Shown here: positions 25,384-34,899 of the stretch, one piece after another
How the letters are laid out: every line of letters starts with the position of its first letter
How positions within the stretch are numbered: position 1 is the first letter of the stretch
Origin: Lewinellaceae bacterium
GTDB lineage: Bacteria > Bacteroidota > Bacteroidia > Chitinophagales > Saprospiraceae
Direction: 5' to 3'
Length of the DNA stretch: 64,000 bases
Assembly: GCA_020636435.1 (NCBI GenBank)
Contig: JACJXX010000001.1
Location: forward strand, 2,249,001 to 2,313,000
Made by a program: the position numbers and the translations under genes
The notes under the pieces: generated by a model
The model's input: the letters and a program-made list of their open reading frames with translations, nothing else
What the model was told of the DNA's origin: nothing
Databases searched by the model: none

Positions 25384-27772
25384 ATTCATAGCGCAGTGCC
25401 TTCACAGGGTTGCCTAATGCGGCCCGCAGCGACTGCAAGAGCACCGCCAGGCTGGCCACTACAAGTGTTAACAGGCCCGCCAGGGCGAAGGTCCAGGGGG
25501 ACAAGCGAATGGCATAAGCATACTGTTCCAGCCAGGCGTGCAGCAAGTACCATGACAAGGCGCCGCCCAGGAGGAAGCCCACCAGGGTGAGGTAGAGCAA
25601 GCGGCGGTGCAGGAGCAACAAGATGTTGCCCACCGAAGCCCCCAGCACTTTGCGGATGCCAATCTCTTTGACCCGCCGGGCCACCGTAAAGGCCGCCAGC
25701 CCATACAGGCCCAGGCAGGCGATGAAGATGGCCAGCAGGGAAAAGAGCCCCACCACTTTGACCATCCTCTGCTCCGCCAGGTAGTCTTTGGCAAATGATT
25801 CATCCAGAAAATAATAATCGAAAGGGAAGCGCGATTCGTAGGATTCCCAAAGCTGGCCGAGGGCGGGAAGCAGGCTTGACAACTGTTCGCGGCTGAACCG
25901 GACGGAAATGTGGTTTTTTCGCCCGTCCAGGTACATCACCAGCGGGCCGATGGGCTGCTGAAACGTGTCAAAATGAAAATCTTTGACTACTCCTACGATG
26001 GGATAGGCCATGCCATCGGCCGAGAATTTTATCGTCTTGCCCAGCGGCTCCTCCCAGCCCATCTGCCGCACCATCTGTTCGTTGACCACCAGCGCCCCGA
26101 TGGAGGTGTCGGTCGGGAATTGGGTAGAAAGGAAGCGCCCGGCTGCCAACTCGATGCCGAAGGTCTCCAGGAAGTTTTCCGCTACCCGGTATTCCTGGGC
26201 GGGCACCTCTTTGCCATTGCTGCCTTCGGGTAGAACGGTGGTGCCAAAGGTGCCCGACCGGATGGCCGCCTGGCAAATAGAAACGGACTCTACGCCCGGC
26301 AACTGCTTCAGCTCGGTGCGAAACAGCTCGCTCTTGCGCTCCACACCAGGCGGTGTATCCATCACCAGAACCTGCTCCTTGTCGAAGCCCAGGTCTTTAG
26401 ACAGCATAAAGTCGAATTGTTGGTTCAGCACAATAGTGCCCGCAATCAGCCCCACGCTCAGGGACAACTGCAACGCCGTCAGCACCGAGCGCGGGCCGGC
26501 GCTGCCCCGGGCTTCCGCCCTGCCGCTTTTCAATACCTGGATCGGTCGGAAACCGGACAGGACGACGGCTGGAAAAGCGCCGGCCAGCAGGCTCACTGAC
26601 AAAATGGCCAACCCCAGGAACCCGAGCGCCGGGCTATCACTCAGCGATTCAACGGGGATGTCTCTGCCAAACAGCGAATTGAAACGGGGCGCCAGAAAAT
26701 GGGCCAGCACAACGGCAAGAACCGCTGCAAGGCTTACGAAAACAAAGGTCTCCGCCAGAAACTGCATCAGCAGGGCGCGGCGGCCAGCGCCCAACACCTT
26801 TTTCACCCCGATCTCCCTGCCCCGCTCTACCGACTTGGCGGTGCTGATGTTGATGTAATTGAAACAGGCGATGAGCAGCACCAGAAGGGCGATGATGGAA
26901 AAGGTGCGCAGGAAAACGGCGCTGCCGTATTTATTGCCGCGCAGGTAGCGGATGTTATCCGAATGCAGATATACCTCCGAAAGGGGTTGCAGGAAGAAGT
27001 CATACCTTTCGGTTCGGTTGGACATATACTGCCCGACGAAGGCCGGCAGCTTGGCTTCCAGGGTGGCTTCCTGCCCGGCGTCCTTCAGCAAGAGGTAGGT
27101 ATAAACCGTTTGCCCCAGCCAGTTATTCATAAAATTGAAATCGTGGAAGCCAGAGCCGGGCTCGGTAGAGCCCCAGGAAGCCAGGGCTTCAAACTGAAGG
27201 TGAGATCGCCGGGGCGGTTCGGCTATGATGCCCGCCACTGTATACATTTTATCGTTCAGCCCCTGCACCGCCTTGCCGATGGGATTCTCCTCGCCGAACA
27301 AAGCTGCCGCCAGCTTCGGCGTGAGCAGCAGTTGCCCCGGCGCCGCCAGGGCGGAGGCATCTCCCCGGATTACCTCAAAATCGAAGAGCTGCAAAAAATT
27401 GGTGTCGGCAAAGGCCAGGCTCTCCGTTTTTACAGACCGGTTCTCGTAGGTCAGCAAAACCTCGTCAAACCAGGGCGCAAAGTGCGTGGCGGCTTCCACC
27501 TCCGGGTAATCCTGTTTCATCGTGGGCGCCATAAGGCCGGGCGTCTCCGCCACCAGGAAACGCTCGCCGCTATCTTCCTTTGCCCACTTGTTGACCCGGA
27601 AGATCCGATCCGCTTTGCCGTGAAAGGCATCGTATTGCGATTCATCCCGGATGAAGGCAAAGGCCAGCAGCATGGCGGCCAGCCCCAGCGCCAACCCGCT
27701 CAGGTTGATCAGGGAATACCCCCACTCTCGGGTGAGCAGGCGGCGGATGATGGTCAGGTAGTGGTGTAGCAT
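25382..27772 (-). CDS. FtsX/MacB-type ABC permease
   Basis: 796 residues from MLHHYLTIIRRLL; the in-frame ATG at 27814 lies inside the preceding gene's end and is rejected. First helix (~20-43), MacB-type periplasmic domain, REIGVKKVLGAGRRALL block, further helices, second periplasmic domain, and VKEIGIRKVLGASVGNI near the end; it closes NPVKALRYE. It lies 34 bp after the upstream permease, consistent with one operon. Function as permease subunit of a tripartite or lipoprotein/peptide exporter is inferred from the family. Confidence 0.92.
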   Translation of the reverse strand: MLHHYLTIIRRLLTREWGYSLINLSGLALGLAAMLLAFAFIRDESQYDAFHGKADRIFRVNKWAKEDSGERFLVAETPGLMAPTMKQDYPEVEAATHFAPWFDEVLLTYENRSVKTESLAFADTNFLQLFDFEVIRGDASALAAPGQLLLTPKLAAALFGEENPIGKAVQGLNDKMYTVAGIIAEPPRRSHLQFEALASWGSTEPGSGFHDFNFMNNWLGQTVYTYLLLKDAGQEATLEAKLPAFVGQYMSNRTERYDFFLQPLSEVYLHSDNIRYLRGNKYGSAVFLRTFSIIALLVLLIACFNYINISTAKSVERGREIGVKKVLGAGRRALLMQFLAETFVFVSLAAVLAVVLAHFLAPRFNSLFGRDIPVESLSDSPALGFLGLAILSVSLLAGAFPAVVLSGFRPIQVLKSGRAEARGSAGPRSVLTALQLSLSVGLIAGTIVLNQQFDFMLSKDLGFDKEQVLVMDTPPGVERKSELFRTELKQLPGVESVSICQAAIRSGTFGTTVLPEGSNGKEVPAQEYRVAENFLETFGIELAAGRFLSTQFPTDTSIGALVVNEQMVRQMGWEEPLGKTIKFSADGMAYPIVGVVKDFHFDTFQQPIGPLVMYLDGRKNHISVRFSREQLSSLLPALGQLWESYESRFPFDYYFLDESFAKDYLAEQRMVKVVGLFSLLAIFIACLGLYGLAAFTVARRVKEIGIRKVLGASVGNILLLLHRRLLYLTLVGFLLGGALSWYLLHAWLEQYAYAIRLSPWTFALAGLLTLVVASLAVLLQSLRAALGNPVKALRYE

Positions 27773-27806
27773 AGGTTTTTTTTTGTGTAAATGTGTACCC
27801 ATTCCC

Positions 27807-30230
27807 TCACTCATACCGCAAGGCCTCCACCGGATTCCTCACCGCCGCCTTCACCGCCTGCCAGCTCACCGTCATTGCCGCGATGGCCAGGGCCAGTATG
27901 ACCGGCAAAAGGAAGAACCACCAGCTCAGGCTGATGCCGTATGCGTAATTATCCAGCCACCTGTCCAGGAAGTAGTAGGCTACCGGCAGGGCCAGCAATG
28001 AGGCAACCAGCACCAGGCGGACGTACTCCTTCGACAGCATCATCAGAATCTGGGAAACGCTGGCGCCCAGCACCTTGCGGATGCCGATCTCCTTCGTCCG
28101 CTGGGCTACGCTGAAGGACGACAAGCCAAACAAGCCCAGGCAGGCCACCAGGATGGCCAGCAGGGTGAACAGGCCGAAGGCATAACCGAAGCGCAGGTCG
28201 GCCTGGTATTGGGCCTCGTAAAAATCATCCAGAAAAAAGGTGCTCGCCGGCGATTCCGGGAAATGGGCCTTCCATTGGTTTTCGGCGAAGCGCACCAGCT
28301 CCTGCGGGTTGGAGGCCTCTGCCTTCAGAGAGTAATAGGTATACCCATACGGCTGATAATAGTAACAGATGGGTTTGAAGTCGAATTGCAGCGACTCCTG
28401 ATGGTAGTCTTTGATGACGCCGACTACGCGCCCCAGGCTTTGCCCGTCGGCGGCCACAATCTCCTCGCCCAGTGCAGCCTCCGGGCTTTCAAAGCCGAAT
28501 ACCCGCACTGCGGTTTCGTTGAGCACCGTGGCCTGGCGGTCGGTTTCAAAAGGTTCGTTGAACTCCCGCCCGGCTATCAGTTCGGCCCCGTATTGCCCAA
28601 AGAATTGGCGGTCGACTAAAAAAGTGCGGAACCGCTTATACCCGCTGTTGGGAGATTTCGCCCATCGGAGGCCCCAGGAGTTGCCTACCTCCTTGCCCGG
28701 CACATCGCCGGAAGCCGCCACGCCGCGCACGTCCGGATGGCGTTGCAGTTCCTCTTTAAAAGACCGGATTTGTTCTGTGTAAGAGCTGTCCTTGTAGGCC
28801 ATGTCCCTCAACACCAGCGTCTGTTCTATATCAATGCCCAGGTCTTTATGGCGCATAAAGTTGATCTGGCGGTAAATGGCCAGGGAGCCGGCAATGAGGG
28901 CAATGGTGGCGACGAACTGCAGGGCGACCAGCCCCTTTCGCAAATTGCCGCCGGAGCCGGCAGCGGCTGATTTGTTGCTTTTCAACACCTTTATGGGGCG
29001 ATGCCCGGAGAGGACGACGGCGGGATAGAGGCCCGCCAGCAGGGCACCGCCGGCAAAGAGGGCGGCCACAAAACCCCAGAACCAGGGTTCCCGCAACAGG
29101 AAAAAGCTGATATCCTTTCCCACCAGCCGGCCGAAGACGGGCATCAGGCTGTTTGCCGCCATCAGGGCCAGGCCCAGGGCCGCAAAATTGACCAGCGCCG
29201 ATTCCAGCAAGAACTGCCGCAGCAGCTGCCCCCGCCGCGCGCCGACGACCTTGCGAACCCCGACCTCCCGCGCCCGGTCCAGCGAGCGGGCCGTGGAGAG
29301 GTTGATGTAATTGAACCAGGCTATGAAAATGATAAACAAGGCAATGGCCATCATGGCGTATACGTAGCGGGCATTGCCCGTGGGCTGGAATTCGTAAGCC
29401 AGCCTGGAATGCAGGTAAATATCTTCCAGCGGCTGAGGGAAAAAGCGGATTTTAAAATTGAGATCTTCCATCTGCTCGCCCATATACCGCTCGGCAAAGG
29501 CAGGCAATTGTTCTTCCAGAGAAGTTATATCGGCGCCCGGCCGCAGCATGACATAGGTGTAAAAGTCCGACCAGCCCCAACTGTTCTCGGCATCGCCGCC
29601 CCGGGCAGCCATCAGGTCGATGTAGGTCACGTAGGAAAAGGCGAAGTCGAAGGCCAGGTGGGAATTTTCCGGAATGTCCTGAAAAACGGCGGCCACTTCA
29701 AAGGGTGTGCCTCCGGTCCCCACCTCGATGGTTTCTCCAATGGGGTTTTGGGCGCCGAAGTATTTTTTGGCCGTCGATTCCGAAATGGCTCCTTTATGAG
29801 GCTGGCGGAGGGCGGCCTTTATGTCGCCTTTGACCACTTCAAAAGAAAACATATCAAAAAGGGAAGAATCGGCGTATACGATGCCCTGCTCGCCGTAGCG
29901 CTGGTCTTTATAGGCTACTATCCCTCCGGTCCTCCGCAGCCGGACGGCTTTCTCCACTTCGGGAAAATCGCGCAGTAAGTGCGGCGCCACTGCAGGAAAA
30001 GTAAACGCAAAATTCTGAATAGCCTCTCCCGGTTCGTACTTCTCCATGGCGATCCGGTAGATGCGCTCTTTATTGGCGTGAAACTGGTCGTAGCTCTGCT
30101 CCCAGGCTACGTACTGCAGGATGAGCAGGCAGGCCGTCATGCCAATGGCCAGGCCAAAGATGTTGACGGAAGAAAAGAGCTTGTTCTTGAATAAGTTGCG
30201 GAGGGCGGTCTTGAGGTAGTTCCTGAACAT
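27807..30230 (-). CDS. FtsX/MacB-type ABC permease, first of operon
   Basis: 807 residues. Start MFRNYLKTALRN agrees with paralogues. Helix ~20-43, periplasmic core, REVGVRKVVGARRGQLL, helix pair, second periplasmic domain, TKEIGIRKVLGASVSQI and the end NPVEALRYE. It is the promoter-proximal gene of the three-permease operon. Its leader is unusually long (about 510 bp) because a 186-bp miniature element (30349-30534) has inserted between the -24/-12 site and the gene. Confidence 0.93.
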   Translation of the reverse strand: MFRNYLKTALRNLFKNKLFSSVNIFGLAIGMTACLLILQYVAWEQSYDQFHANKERIYRIAMEKYEPGEAIQNFAFTFPAVAPHLLRDFPEVEKAVRLRRTGGIVAYKDQRYGEQGIVYADSSLFDMFSFEVVKGDIKAALRQPHKGAISESTAKKYFGAQNPIGETIEVGTGGTPFEVAAVFQDIPENSHLAFDFAFSYVTYIDLMAARGGDAENSWGWSDFYTYVMLRPGADITSLEEQLPAFAERYMGEQMEDLNFKIRFFPQPLEDIYLHSRLAYEFQPTGNARYVYAMMAIALFIIFIAWFNYINLSTARSLDRAREVGVRKVVGARRGQLLRQFLLESALVNFAALGLALMAANSLMPVFGRLVGKDISFFLLREPWFWGFVAALFAGGALLAGLYPAVVLSGHRPIKVLKSNKSAAAGSGGNLRKGLVALQFVATIALIAGSLAIYRQINFMRHKDLGIDIEQTLVLRDMAYKDSSYTEQIRSFKEELQRHPDVRGVAASGDVPGKEVGNSWGLRWAKSPNSGYKRFRTFLVDRQFFGQYGAELIAGREFNEPFETDRQATVLNETAVRVFGFESPEAALGEEIVAADGQSLGRVVGVIKDYHQESLQFDFKPICYYYQPYGYTYYSLKAEASNPQELVRFAENQWKAHFPESPASTFFLDDFYEAQYQADLRFGYAFGLFTLLAILVACLGLFGLSSFSVAQRTKEIGIRKVLGASVSQILMMLSKEYVRLVLVASLLALPVAYYFLDRWLDNYAYGISLSWWFFLLPVILALAIAAMTVSWQAVKAAVRNPVEALRYE

Positions 30231-30236
30231 GGTTTT

Positions 30237-30325
30237 TGAGTGTTTTTTAGTGTATCAGTGTATCAGTGTGCCAGTGTATCAGTGTGCCAGTGTATCAGTG
30301 TATCAGTGTATCAGTGTGTCAGTGG
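30237..30325. repeat. GTGTATCA tandem words
   Basis: About nine direct GTGTATCA/GTGTGCCA units just upstream of the permease start. Only one arm is present here, unlike most arrays in the window. Confidence 0.75.
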
Positions 30326-30348
30326 CGGTATGGTCAGTTAATGAGTTA

Positions 30349-30534
30349 GGCACGACGAAAGAATAAACTGTCCATTCTGGCTTGTCCTTTTTGCGCCATG
30401 CTGCGTTGCTCCCCGACCCTTCGGGTGCGGGGCAGGCTATCACTCAGGTAGCTTTGGCTATCCTCATTCTTCGCGCCTTGCCTGGCACAAAAATTACTGC
30501 CCCATAATTGAACACTTTATTCTTTCCTCGTGCC
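30349..30534. mobile_element. Miniature element, GGCACGA family, copy A
   Basis: 186 bp, flanked by TTA (30346-30348) and TTA (30535-30537). Arms GGCACGACGAAAGAATAAAC and complement GGCACGAGGAAAGAATAAAG. Compared with the 159-bp copies it carries a ~27-bp extra palindrome (CCCCGACCCTTCGGG...) in the middle. Confidence 0.9.
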
Positions 30535-30724
30535 TTATTGATTGATTGGTTCCAATCCATAGCCACTCCGGGCCAATCGTTATTTTTATAATCGTTACAA
30601 AAATAATGATTACATTCATAACGATCTTTGCAAGGTTGATACGGGCTTCCGTTCACTTCACAAAACCTCCCTGCCGGCGGCCTGGACAAACAGACGTGAT
30701 TTCTTTGGGGTTGCGCTTTTGTTC

Positions 30725-30742
30725 TACCAAAAGATATGCCAA
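30725..30742 (-). promoter_or_regulatory. -24/-12 (sigma-54-type) promoter for permease operon
   Basis: TTGGCATATCTTTTGGTA on the minus strand: GG, ten bases, then GG in place of the usual GC. The near-identical site at 38703-38720 and the same distance to paired dyads support it. Confidence 0.6.
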
Positions 30743-30806
30743 CGAACCTAATCAACTAATAACCAAAAACTTAATCAACCTGCCGTGGCCTTTCGGCCGG
30801 GCTTTC

Positions 30807-30844
30807 TGTGCGCTGGTGCACAGCGGGGTGTTCGTTTTTGGACA
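30807..30844 (-). promoter_or_regulatory. Tandem activator dyads upstream of permease operon
   Basis: Two 16-bp dyads, TGTGCGCTGGTGCACA (30807-30822) and TGTTCGTTTTTGGACA (30829-30844), 22 bp apart and 65 bp upstream of the -24 box. They are probable sites for an enhancer-binding protein. Confidence 0.65.
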
Positions 30845-30915
30845 GTTGTGGGCGTAAAAGGATGGGTTGACGGGAGTAAAGGAGGTAGCGCCAGGCAAAA
30901 AACACAAAAAGTCAC

Positions 30916-30945
30916 TTGACAAAATCAAGCAAATTACATTATTTT
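30916..30945 (+). promoter_or_regulatory. Possible promoter of the toxin-antitoxin pair
   Basis: TTGACA (30916-30921), 17-bp spacer, then TTATTT (30939-30944), 22 bp before the antitoxin ATG. It looks like a general -35/-10 pair; the AT-rich surroundings lower confidence. Confidence 0.35.
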
Positions 30946-30965
30946 GTACGTAAAAAATAACACGT

Positions 30966-31223
30966 ATGAGCAAGTTGACGTTGTCAATTAATCAAATGGT
31001 CATTGATGAAGCAAAAGAATATGCTAAGTCAAATGGCAAAAGCTTATCAAGCATAGTTGAGGAATATCTGAAATCGCTGGCAAAATCCGAGAAATCAGAT
31101 AAAAAAAAGTCCTCAATGAAATTGGTAAAAGAATTAAAAGGCTCAATCAAATTACCTGAAGATTTTACCTCGTACAAGGAAATTCTTCAAGACGCATTAG
31201 TAGAAAAATATTTAAGAAAATGA
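30966..31223 (+). CDS. Antitoxin, DUF6364-like
   Basis: 85-residue DNA-binding-type antitoxin. N-terminal KLTLSINQMVIDEAKEYAKSNGKSLSSIVEEYL is the ribbon-helix-helix pattern of DUF6364 antitoxins; the C-terminal half (KLVKELKGSIKLPEDFTSYKE) would wrap the toxin. Its stop overlaps the toxin start by ATGA. It is much more AT-rich than the flanking genes, a sign of transfer, and the pair is bracketed by two copies of one miniature element. Confidence 0.9.
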   Translation: MSKLTLSINQMVIDEAKEYAKSNGKSLSSIVEEYLKSLAKSEKSDKKKSSMKLVKELKGSIKLPEDFTSYKEILQDALVEKYLRK

Positions 31224-31639
31224 AAAAAATATTTTTAGACTCCGATGTGCTTTTAGATTTATTGCTTGATAGAGAACCTTTTATGGATGATATCGCTGAA
31301 ATAATTGAAGAATCCATATCCTCAGAAGTTAAGCTTTGTGTTTCGCCAATAAGTATTACGAACATAAACTACATAATTGGGAAACTGGCGAATCAAAAGA
31401 AAGCAGAAACACAAACAAAGAAAATTCTAAAGATCGTCAATGTAGAGAATGTTGGACAGGCAATAATTAACAAGGCAGCCGATTCAAAATTTAAGGACTT
31501 TGAAGATGGGGTTCAAAATTATTGTGCAGAGGAATCGGGACATGAAATAATAATTACAAGAAATACGAAAGATTACAAAGAAAGCGAGTTATCAATTTTG
31601 ACACCAAGAGAATATTTAGCCAAAATTCAAAATGAATAG
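31220..31639 (+). CDS. PIN-domain toxin (VapC-like)
   Basis: 139-residue Mg-dependent ribonuclease of the PIN superfamily, partner of the preceding antitoxin. The first acidic pair is in KKIFLDSDVLLDLLL (Asp7, Asp9), a middle acid in the SITNINYIIGKL helix region, and late acids in DFEDGVQNYCAEESGHEIIITRNTKDY (the classic FEDxxQ...ITRN signature). Length and start are typical for Bacteroidota PIN toxins. Target RNA unknown. Confidence 0.92.
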   Translation: MKKIFLDSDVLLDLLLDREPFMDDIAEIIEESISSEVKLCVSPISITNINYIIGKLANQKKAETQTKKILKIVNVENVGQAIINKAADSKFKDFEDGVQNYCAEESGHEIIITRNTKDYKESELSILTPREYLAKIQNE

Positions 31640-31688
31640 AGAAGCCTGGCACTAACAAAGCATCAGCACCATTAAGTTACTTGGTTTA

Positions 31689-31847
31689 GGCACGACGAAA
31701 GAATAAACTGTCCATTCTGGCTTGTCCTTTTTGCGCCATGCTGCGTTGCTCATCACTCAGGTAGCTTTGGCTATCCTCATTCTTCGCGCCTTGCCTGGCA
31801 CAAAAATTACTGCCCCATAATTGTACACTTTATTCTTTCCTCGTGCC
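31689..31847. mobile_element. Miniature element, GGCACGA family, copy B
   Basis: 159 bp, same orientation as copy A, flanked by TTA (31686-31688) and TAA (31848-31850). Its right edge is the point where the following SUMF1-type gene loses its 5' part. Confidence 0.9.
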
Positions 31848-31848
31848 T

Positions 31849-32805
31849 AAAACTACTCGCCTGCTGAAAAGGCCTTACTTCGAGATCATTTATGTGTACG
31901 GTGAAACCCATCAGTTTGGTGAAGCGGCAAAAGCCTGGAGCCAGGCCCCTTTCGGCGAAGCTGGCCTGGCCTTCTCTTACCAAAAGGATACCCTGCTCCA
32001 AATCCGTTAAAGCCTACGGAAAATTGACGCCGCACTGTACGGAGAAATGCAGGCCAGATATTACCCCGACATGGTGCTGGTGCCGGGAGGAACCTTCGAA
32101 ATGGGATGTAAAAAAGGCTCAGGCCAGGAATGTCCCGATTACGAAAGGTTGCATACCGTAAGTCTCGACTCCTTTTGGATGGCGCGGACGGAGACGACCG
32201 TTTGGCAGTATTTTCTGTATACCAAAACCAGCAAAGGCAAAAAACAACCCAGAGGAACCGGCGATGAACCGGTAGCATTTGCCAGTTGGTTCGACGCGGT
32301 GGAATATGCCAATTGGGTGAGTAAGCAATTGGGAAAGGAAGAAGCCATTGACCATAAAGGAGAGGTTTATCAGGTGACCCTGCGATCACCGGGCTACCGC
32401 CTGCCTACGGAGGCGGAATGGGAATATGCCGCCAAAGGAGGAAGGCAGAACCAGGGATTCGTATACAGTGGTAGCAAGGTCCTGGATTCAGTGGGCTGGT
32501 ATGATGGCAATTCAGATTTGGAAACACACCTGATAGCGAAAAAAGACCCAAATGAACTGGGATTGTACGATATGAGCGGCAACCTGTGGGAATGGTGTTG
32601 GGACTGGTCCGTTAAAGAGTATTACCGTAATAGTCCCAGGAAAAATCCCCCAGGCCCAAATTCAGGCACGCTCCGCGTATTGCGTGGAGGATCCTGGGGC
32701 TACTCCCAGAAAGAGGCGAGTTGTTTCCATCGCGATAAAGACATACCAAGCGGCAGGGGCCAAGACTACGGTTTCCGCCTCGCCCGAGCAGCAGGCGTAG
32801 AATGA
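31849..32805 (+). pseudogene. Truncated SUMF1/FGE-sulfatase-family gene with in-frame stop
   Basis: The reading frame is open from the edge of copy B (…YFEIIYVYGETHQFGEAAKAW…LLQIR), hits TAA at 32008-32010, and resumes in the same frame as …LRKIDAALYGEMQARYYPDMVLVPGGTFEMG. From 32047 (ATG) a 252-residue SUMF1/EgtB/PvdO-type domain is complete: VPGGTFEMG, RLPTEAEWEYAAKGG, NLWEWCWDW, LRGGSWGY and YGFRLAR. The upstream piece looks like part of a longer N-terminal domain. A shorter protein could still be made from 32047. The family includes formylglycine-generating enzymes, but most bacterial members have other or unknown roles. Confidence 0.75.
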
Positions 32806-32815
32806 ATAGCCAACT

Positions 32816-32943
32816 TCACGCCGCCGGCTTCAGCTTCGCTTCCAACTGAAATATCATTTTAGCTTAAACGCCTCATAAAAAACCCCTTCCATCGCTTCGG
32901 GAATGGATTCCAGGGTAGAGCGGTATTTTTTTTGGGTAGTCAT
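32816..32943 (-). pseudogene. 3' remnant of a paralogue of the 61.3-kb gene
   Basis: Encodes TQKKYRSTLESIPEAMEG then a frameshift, then IFQLEAKLKPAA and TGA. It matches the C-terminal ~40 residues of the gene at 61345-61722, preserving the natural end that the latter has lost to an insertion. Confidence 0.75.
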
Positions 32944-33002
32944 ATAATTCTCTCTTTTTTAATAATTTTATACTTTCCCAACCACCCAAAAACACACAGC
33001 CC

Positions 33003-33863
33003 ATGATCAACCTCTACGACTACATCACCGACAGCCGGATGTTCAAAAAATTCCAGCTCGACGACTTGCTGTTCGTGGAATACCACTGCTTCATCGAAGA
33101 CCTCAAGTCCGGCTTCTGGACGCCCTGCAATTACCTCATTTACATTCTGACCGGAAAAAAGAGGTGGAGGAGCCTGGACAGAGAATACTTTGGCAAGCCG
33201 GGAGATGCCCTTTTCCTGAAAAAAGGCGCTTACGTAGTCGAACAGTTCCTGGATGAAGAGTTCTGTTCTCTGATCATTTTCCTGCCGGATGATTTCATCC
33301 GCACCGTCATGCAGAACCATAGCCTGAGGAATCCGGGTAAGACGATCGATGTGAAAGAAGAGCCCGTTTTTTGGGTCAATGTCAACCCCATCCTGAAAAG
33401 TTATTTTCATTCCATACTAAGCTATTTCCCCCAGCAGCAACCGCCGCCGGACCCCCTGTTGAAAGTGAAATTCGAAGAGTTCGTCATCAACATTTTGTCC
33501 AATACGCAGAACCCTCCCCTGGCCAGTTATTTCGAGCAGGTCTGCTCCAACAGCAAAATCTCCATCCGCGAGATCATGGAAGCCAACTTTGCATTCAACA
33601 TGAATCTGGAGGAGTTCGCCAAACTGTCCGGCAGAAGCTTGTCTACCTTTCACCGCGATTTCAAAAAGGAGTTTGAAACTCCCCCCGGCAAATGGCTCAC
33701 CCGGAGGCGGCTGGAACACGCCAAACTGCTGCTGGAAACTACCGATAAGAGCGTCAATGAAATAGCTTTTGACAGTGGTTTTGAGAATCCCTCCCACTTT
33801 ATCCGGGCTTTTAAGGATAAGTATGACAATACTCCTTTAAAGTTTAGACAGGCAGCCACCTGA
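33003..33863 (+). CDS. AraC-family transcription regulator
   Basis: 286 residues: an N-terminal cupin-like sensing region (1-~165) and a C-terminal AraC double HTH (~185-283), with LEEFAKLSGRSLSTFHRDFKK as first recognition unit and VNEIAFDSGFENPSHFIRAFKDKY as the conserved second. This Bacteroidota subfamily is common and mostly uncharacterised. The preceding AT-rich stretch (32944-33000) probably contains its promoter. The neighbouring secreted protein and peroxidase genes on the same strand are possible but unproven targets. Confidence 0.92.
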   Translation: MINLYDYITDSRMFKKFQLDDLLFVEYHCFIEDLKSGFWTPCNYLIYILTGKKRWRSLDREYFGKPGDALFLKKGAYVVEQFLDEEFCSLIIFLPDDFIRTVMQNHSLRNPGKTIDVKEEPVFWVNVNPILKSYFHSILSYFPQQQPPPDPLLKVKFEEFVINILSNTQNPPLASYFEQVCSNSKISIREIMEANFAFNMNLEEFAKLSGRSLSTFHRDFKKEFETPPGKWLTRRRLEHAKLLLETTDKSVNEIAFDSGFENPSHFIRAFKDKYDNTPLKFRQAAT

Positions 33864-34063
33864 CACGCTAAGTACATTTTCTGAAAACCTGAGTCAATCC
33901 TGCCCACTGCTTACCCTGTAGTTTTGTATCGTGAATCTATTTAAATCTGAAGTACGGAAGGTTATGTCGAAAGCGTGCTTTTCAGCCCCTTCTTCCATGG
34001 GGATACGCAACAATCAACCGACAACAATCAACGTGCGGCGGTAAAACCACAAAACCATTAACA

Positions 34064-34774
34064 ATGAAACAGTCTATTTGGGCAGTGCTGATGCTATTTG
34101 TATCCTCCACTTTTGCACAAGTTCCTGCTAACCAATCCATCGAATTGACCTTCGTCGATCATTTCACGGCCGGCCTGATCGAACAGGACATTTTTGTAGA
34201 AAAAGAACCCGGTTCCGGGCTGGTGTTCCGCCTGCTGGCGGAAGAGCGGGATTTATACCTCGACGCTCCCCTGTATGCCAGTGCCACCACGCAGCATCAC
34301 AACCCGTTCGACGCCAAAAAGGCCGGCCCTTATCTGAAAGGGGAACCCCTGGGCCTGACCCTGCAGGAATGGCTGAATGCCTCTGGCACTGCTACTTGCA
34401 CCTGCGAGGGGGGCTGGGGAACCTTTAAAGCCGATTTTGAGAATCTTGTACCCAACGCGGTCTACACCCTCTGGCATTTCTTCATGCCTGCCCCGCCCAC
34501 CGAACCGTTCTCCGGCACGCTCGACCTGCCCATCGGTGAACGGGACGGCTCCCAATCCGTATTCGCCACCGACGCCGAAGGCAACGCCTCTCTGGACATC
34601 CACTTCGAACGGTGCCTGCAGCTGGGCGAGAACCAACTGATGAGCGGACTGGCCATTGCCTGGCACAGCGATAAAAAGACTTACGCCTCGGAGCCCGGCC
34701 CATTTGGCAAATCGACCCATGTACAGATCTTCGCCATGTTGCCTAATGTAAAGGATTTAATAACCGGGCGGTAG
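34064..34774 (+). CDS. Secreted protein of unknown function
   Basis: 236 residues with a signal peptide (cleavage likely after TFAQ, ~19). The mature part is beta-rich, with CTCEGGWGTFKADFENLVPNAVYTLWHFF in the middle and an acidic Pro-rich segment after it. It resembles small extracellular or periplasmic beta-sandwich proteins of Bacteroidota, with no named family recognised. It is followed 125 bp later by a di-haem peroxidase on the same strand; co-function is only suggested by position. Confidence 0.75.
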   Translation: MKQSIWAVLMLFVSSTFAQVPANQSIELTFVDHFTAGLIEQDIFVEKEPGSGLVFRLLAEERDLYLDAPLYASATTQHHNPFDAKKAGPYLKGEPLGLTLQEWLNASGTATCTCEGGWGTFKADFENLVPNAVYTLWHFFMPAPPTEPFSGTLDLPIGERDGSQSVFATDAEGNASLDIHFERCLQLGENQLMSGLAIAWHSDKKTYASEPGPFGKSTHVQIFAMLPNVKDLITGR

Positions 34775-34787
34775 CTTGATTGGTTTT

Positions 34788-34860
34788 GCACGCAGAGGCG
34801 CGGAGACGCAGAGCCAGGAATTGAAAAATAACTGCGCCTATGTGTCTTTGCGTGAACCTA
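34788..34860. repeat. ACGCAGAGGCGCGGAG word array
   Basis: Left words CACGCAGAGGCGCGGAGACG (from 34788) face GCGCCTATGTGTCTTTGCGTG (~34837-34857). Same construction as the other inverted word arrays, with a different word. Confidence 0.5.
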
Positions 34861-34899
34861 TTCCCCATGACTCTTATCCAATAACCTCAATACTCAATC

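Noticed and set aside
30346..31850. Treating the TA pair plus copies A and B as a proven composite transposon
   Set aside because: The outer flanks do not share one duplication (TTA and TAA) and the segment includes unrelated regulatory DNA; kept only as a hypothesis.
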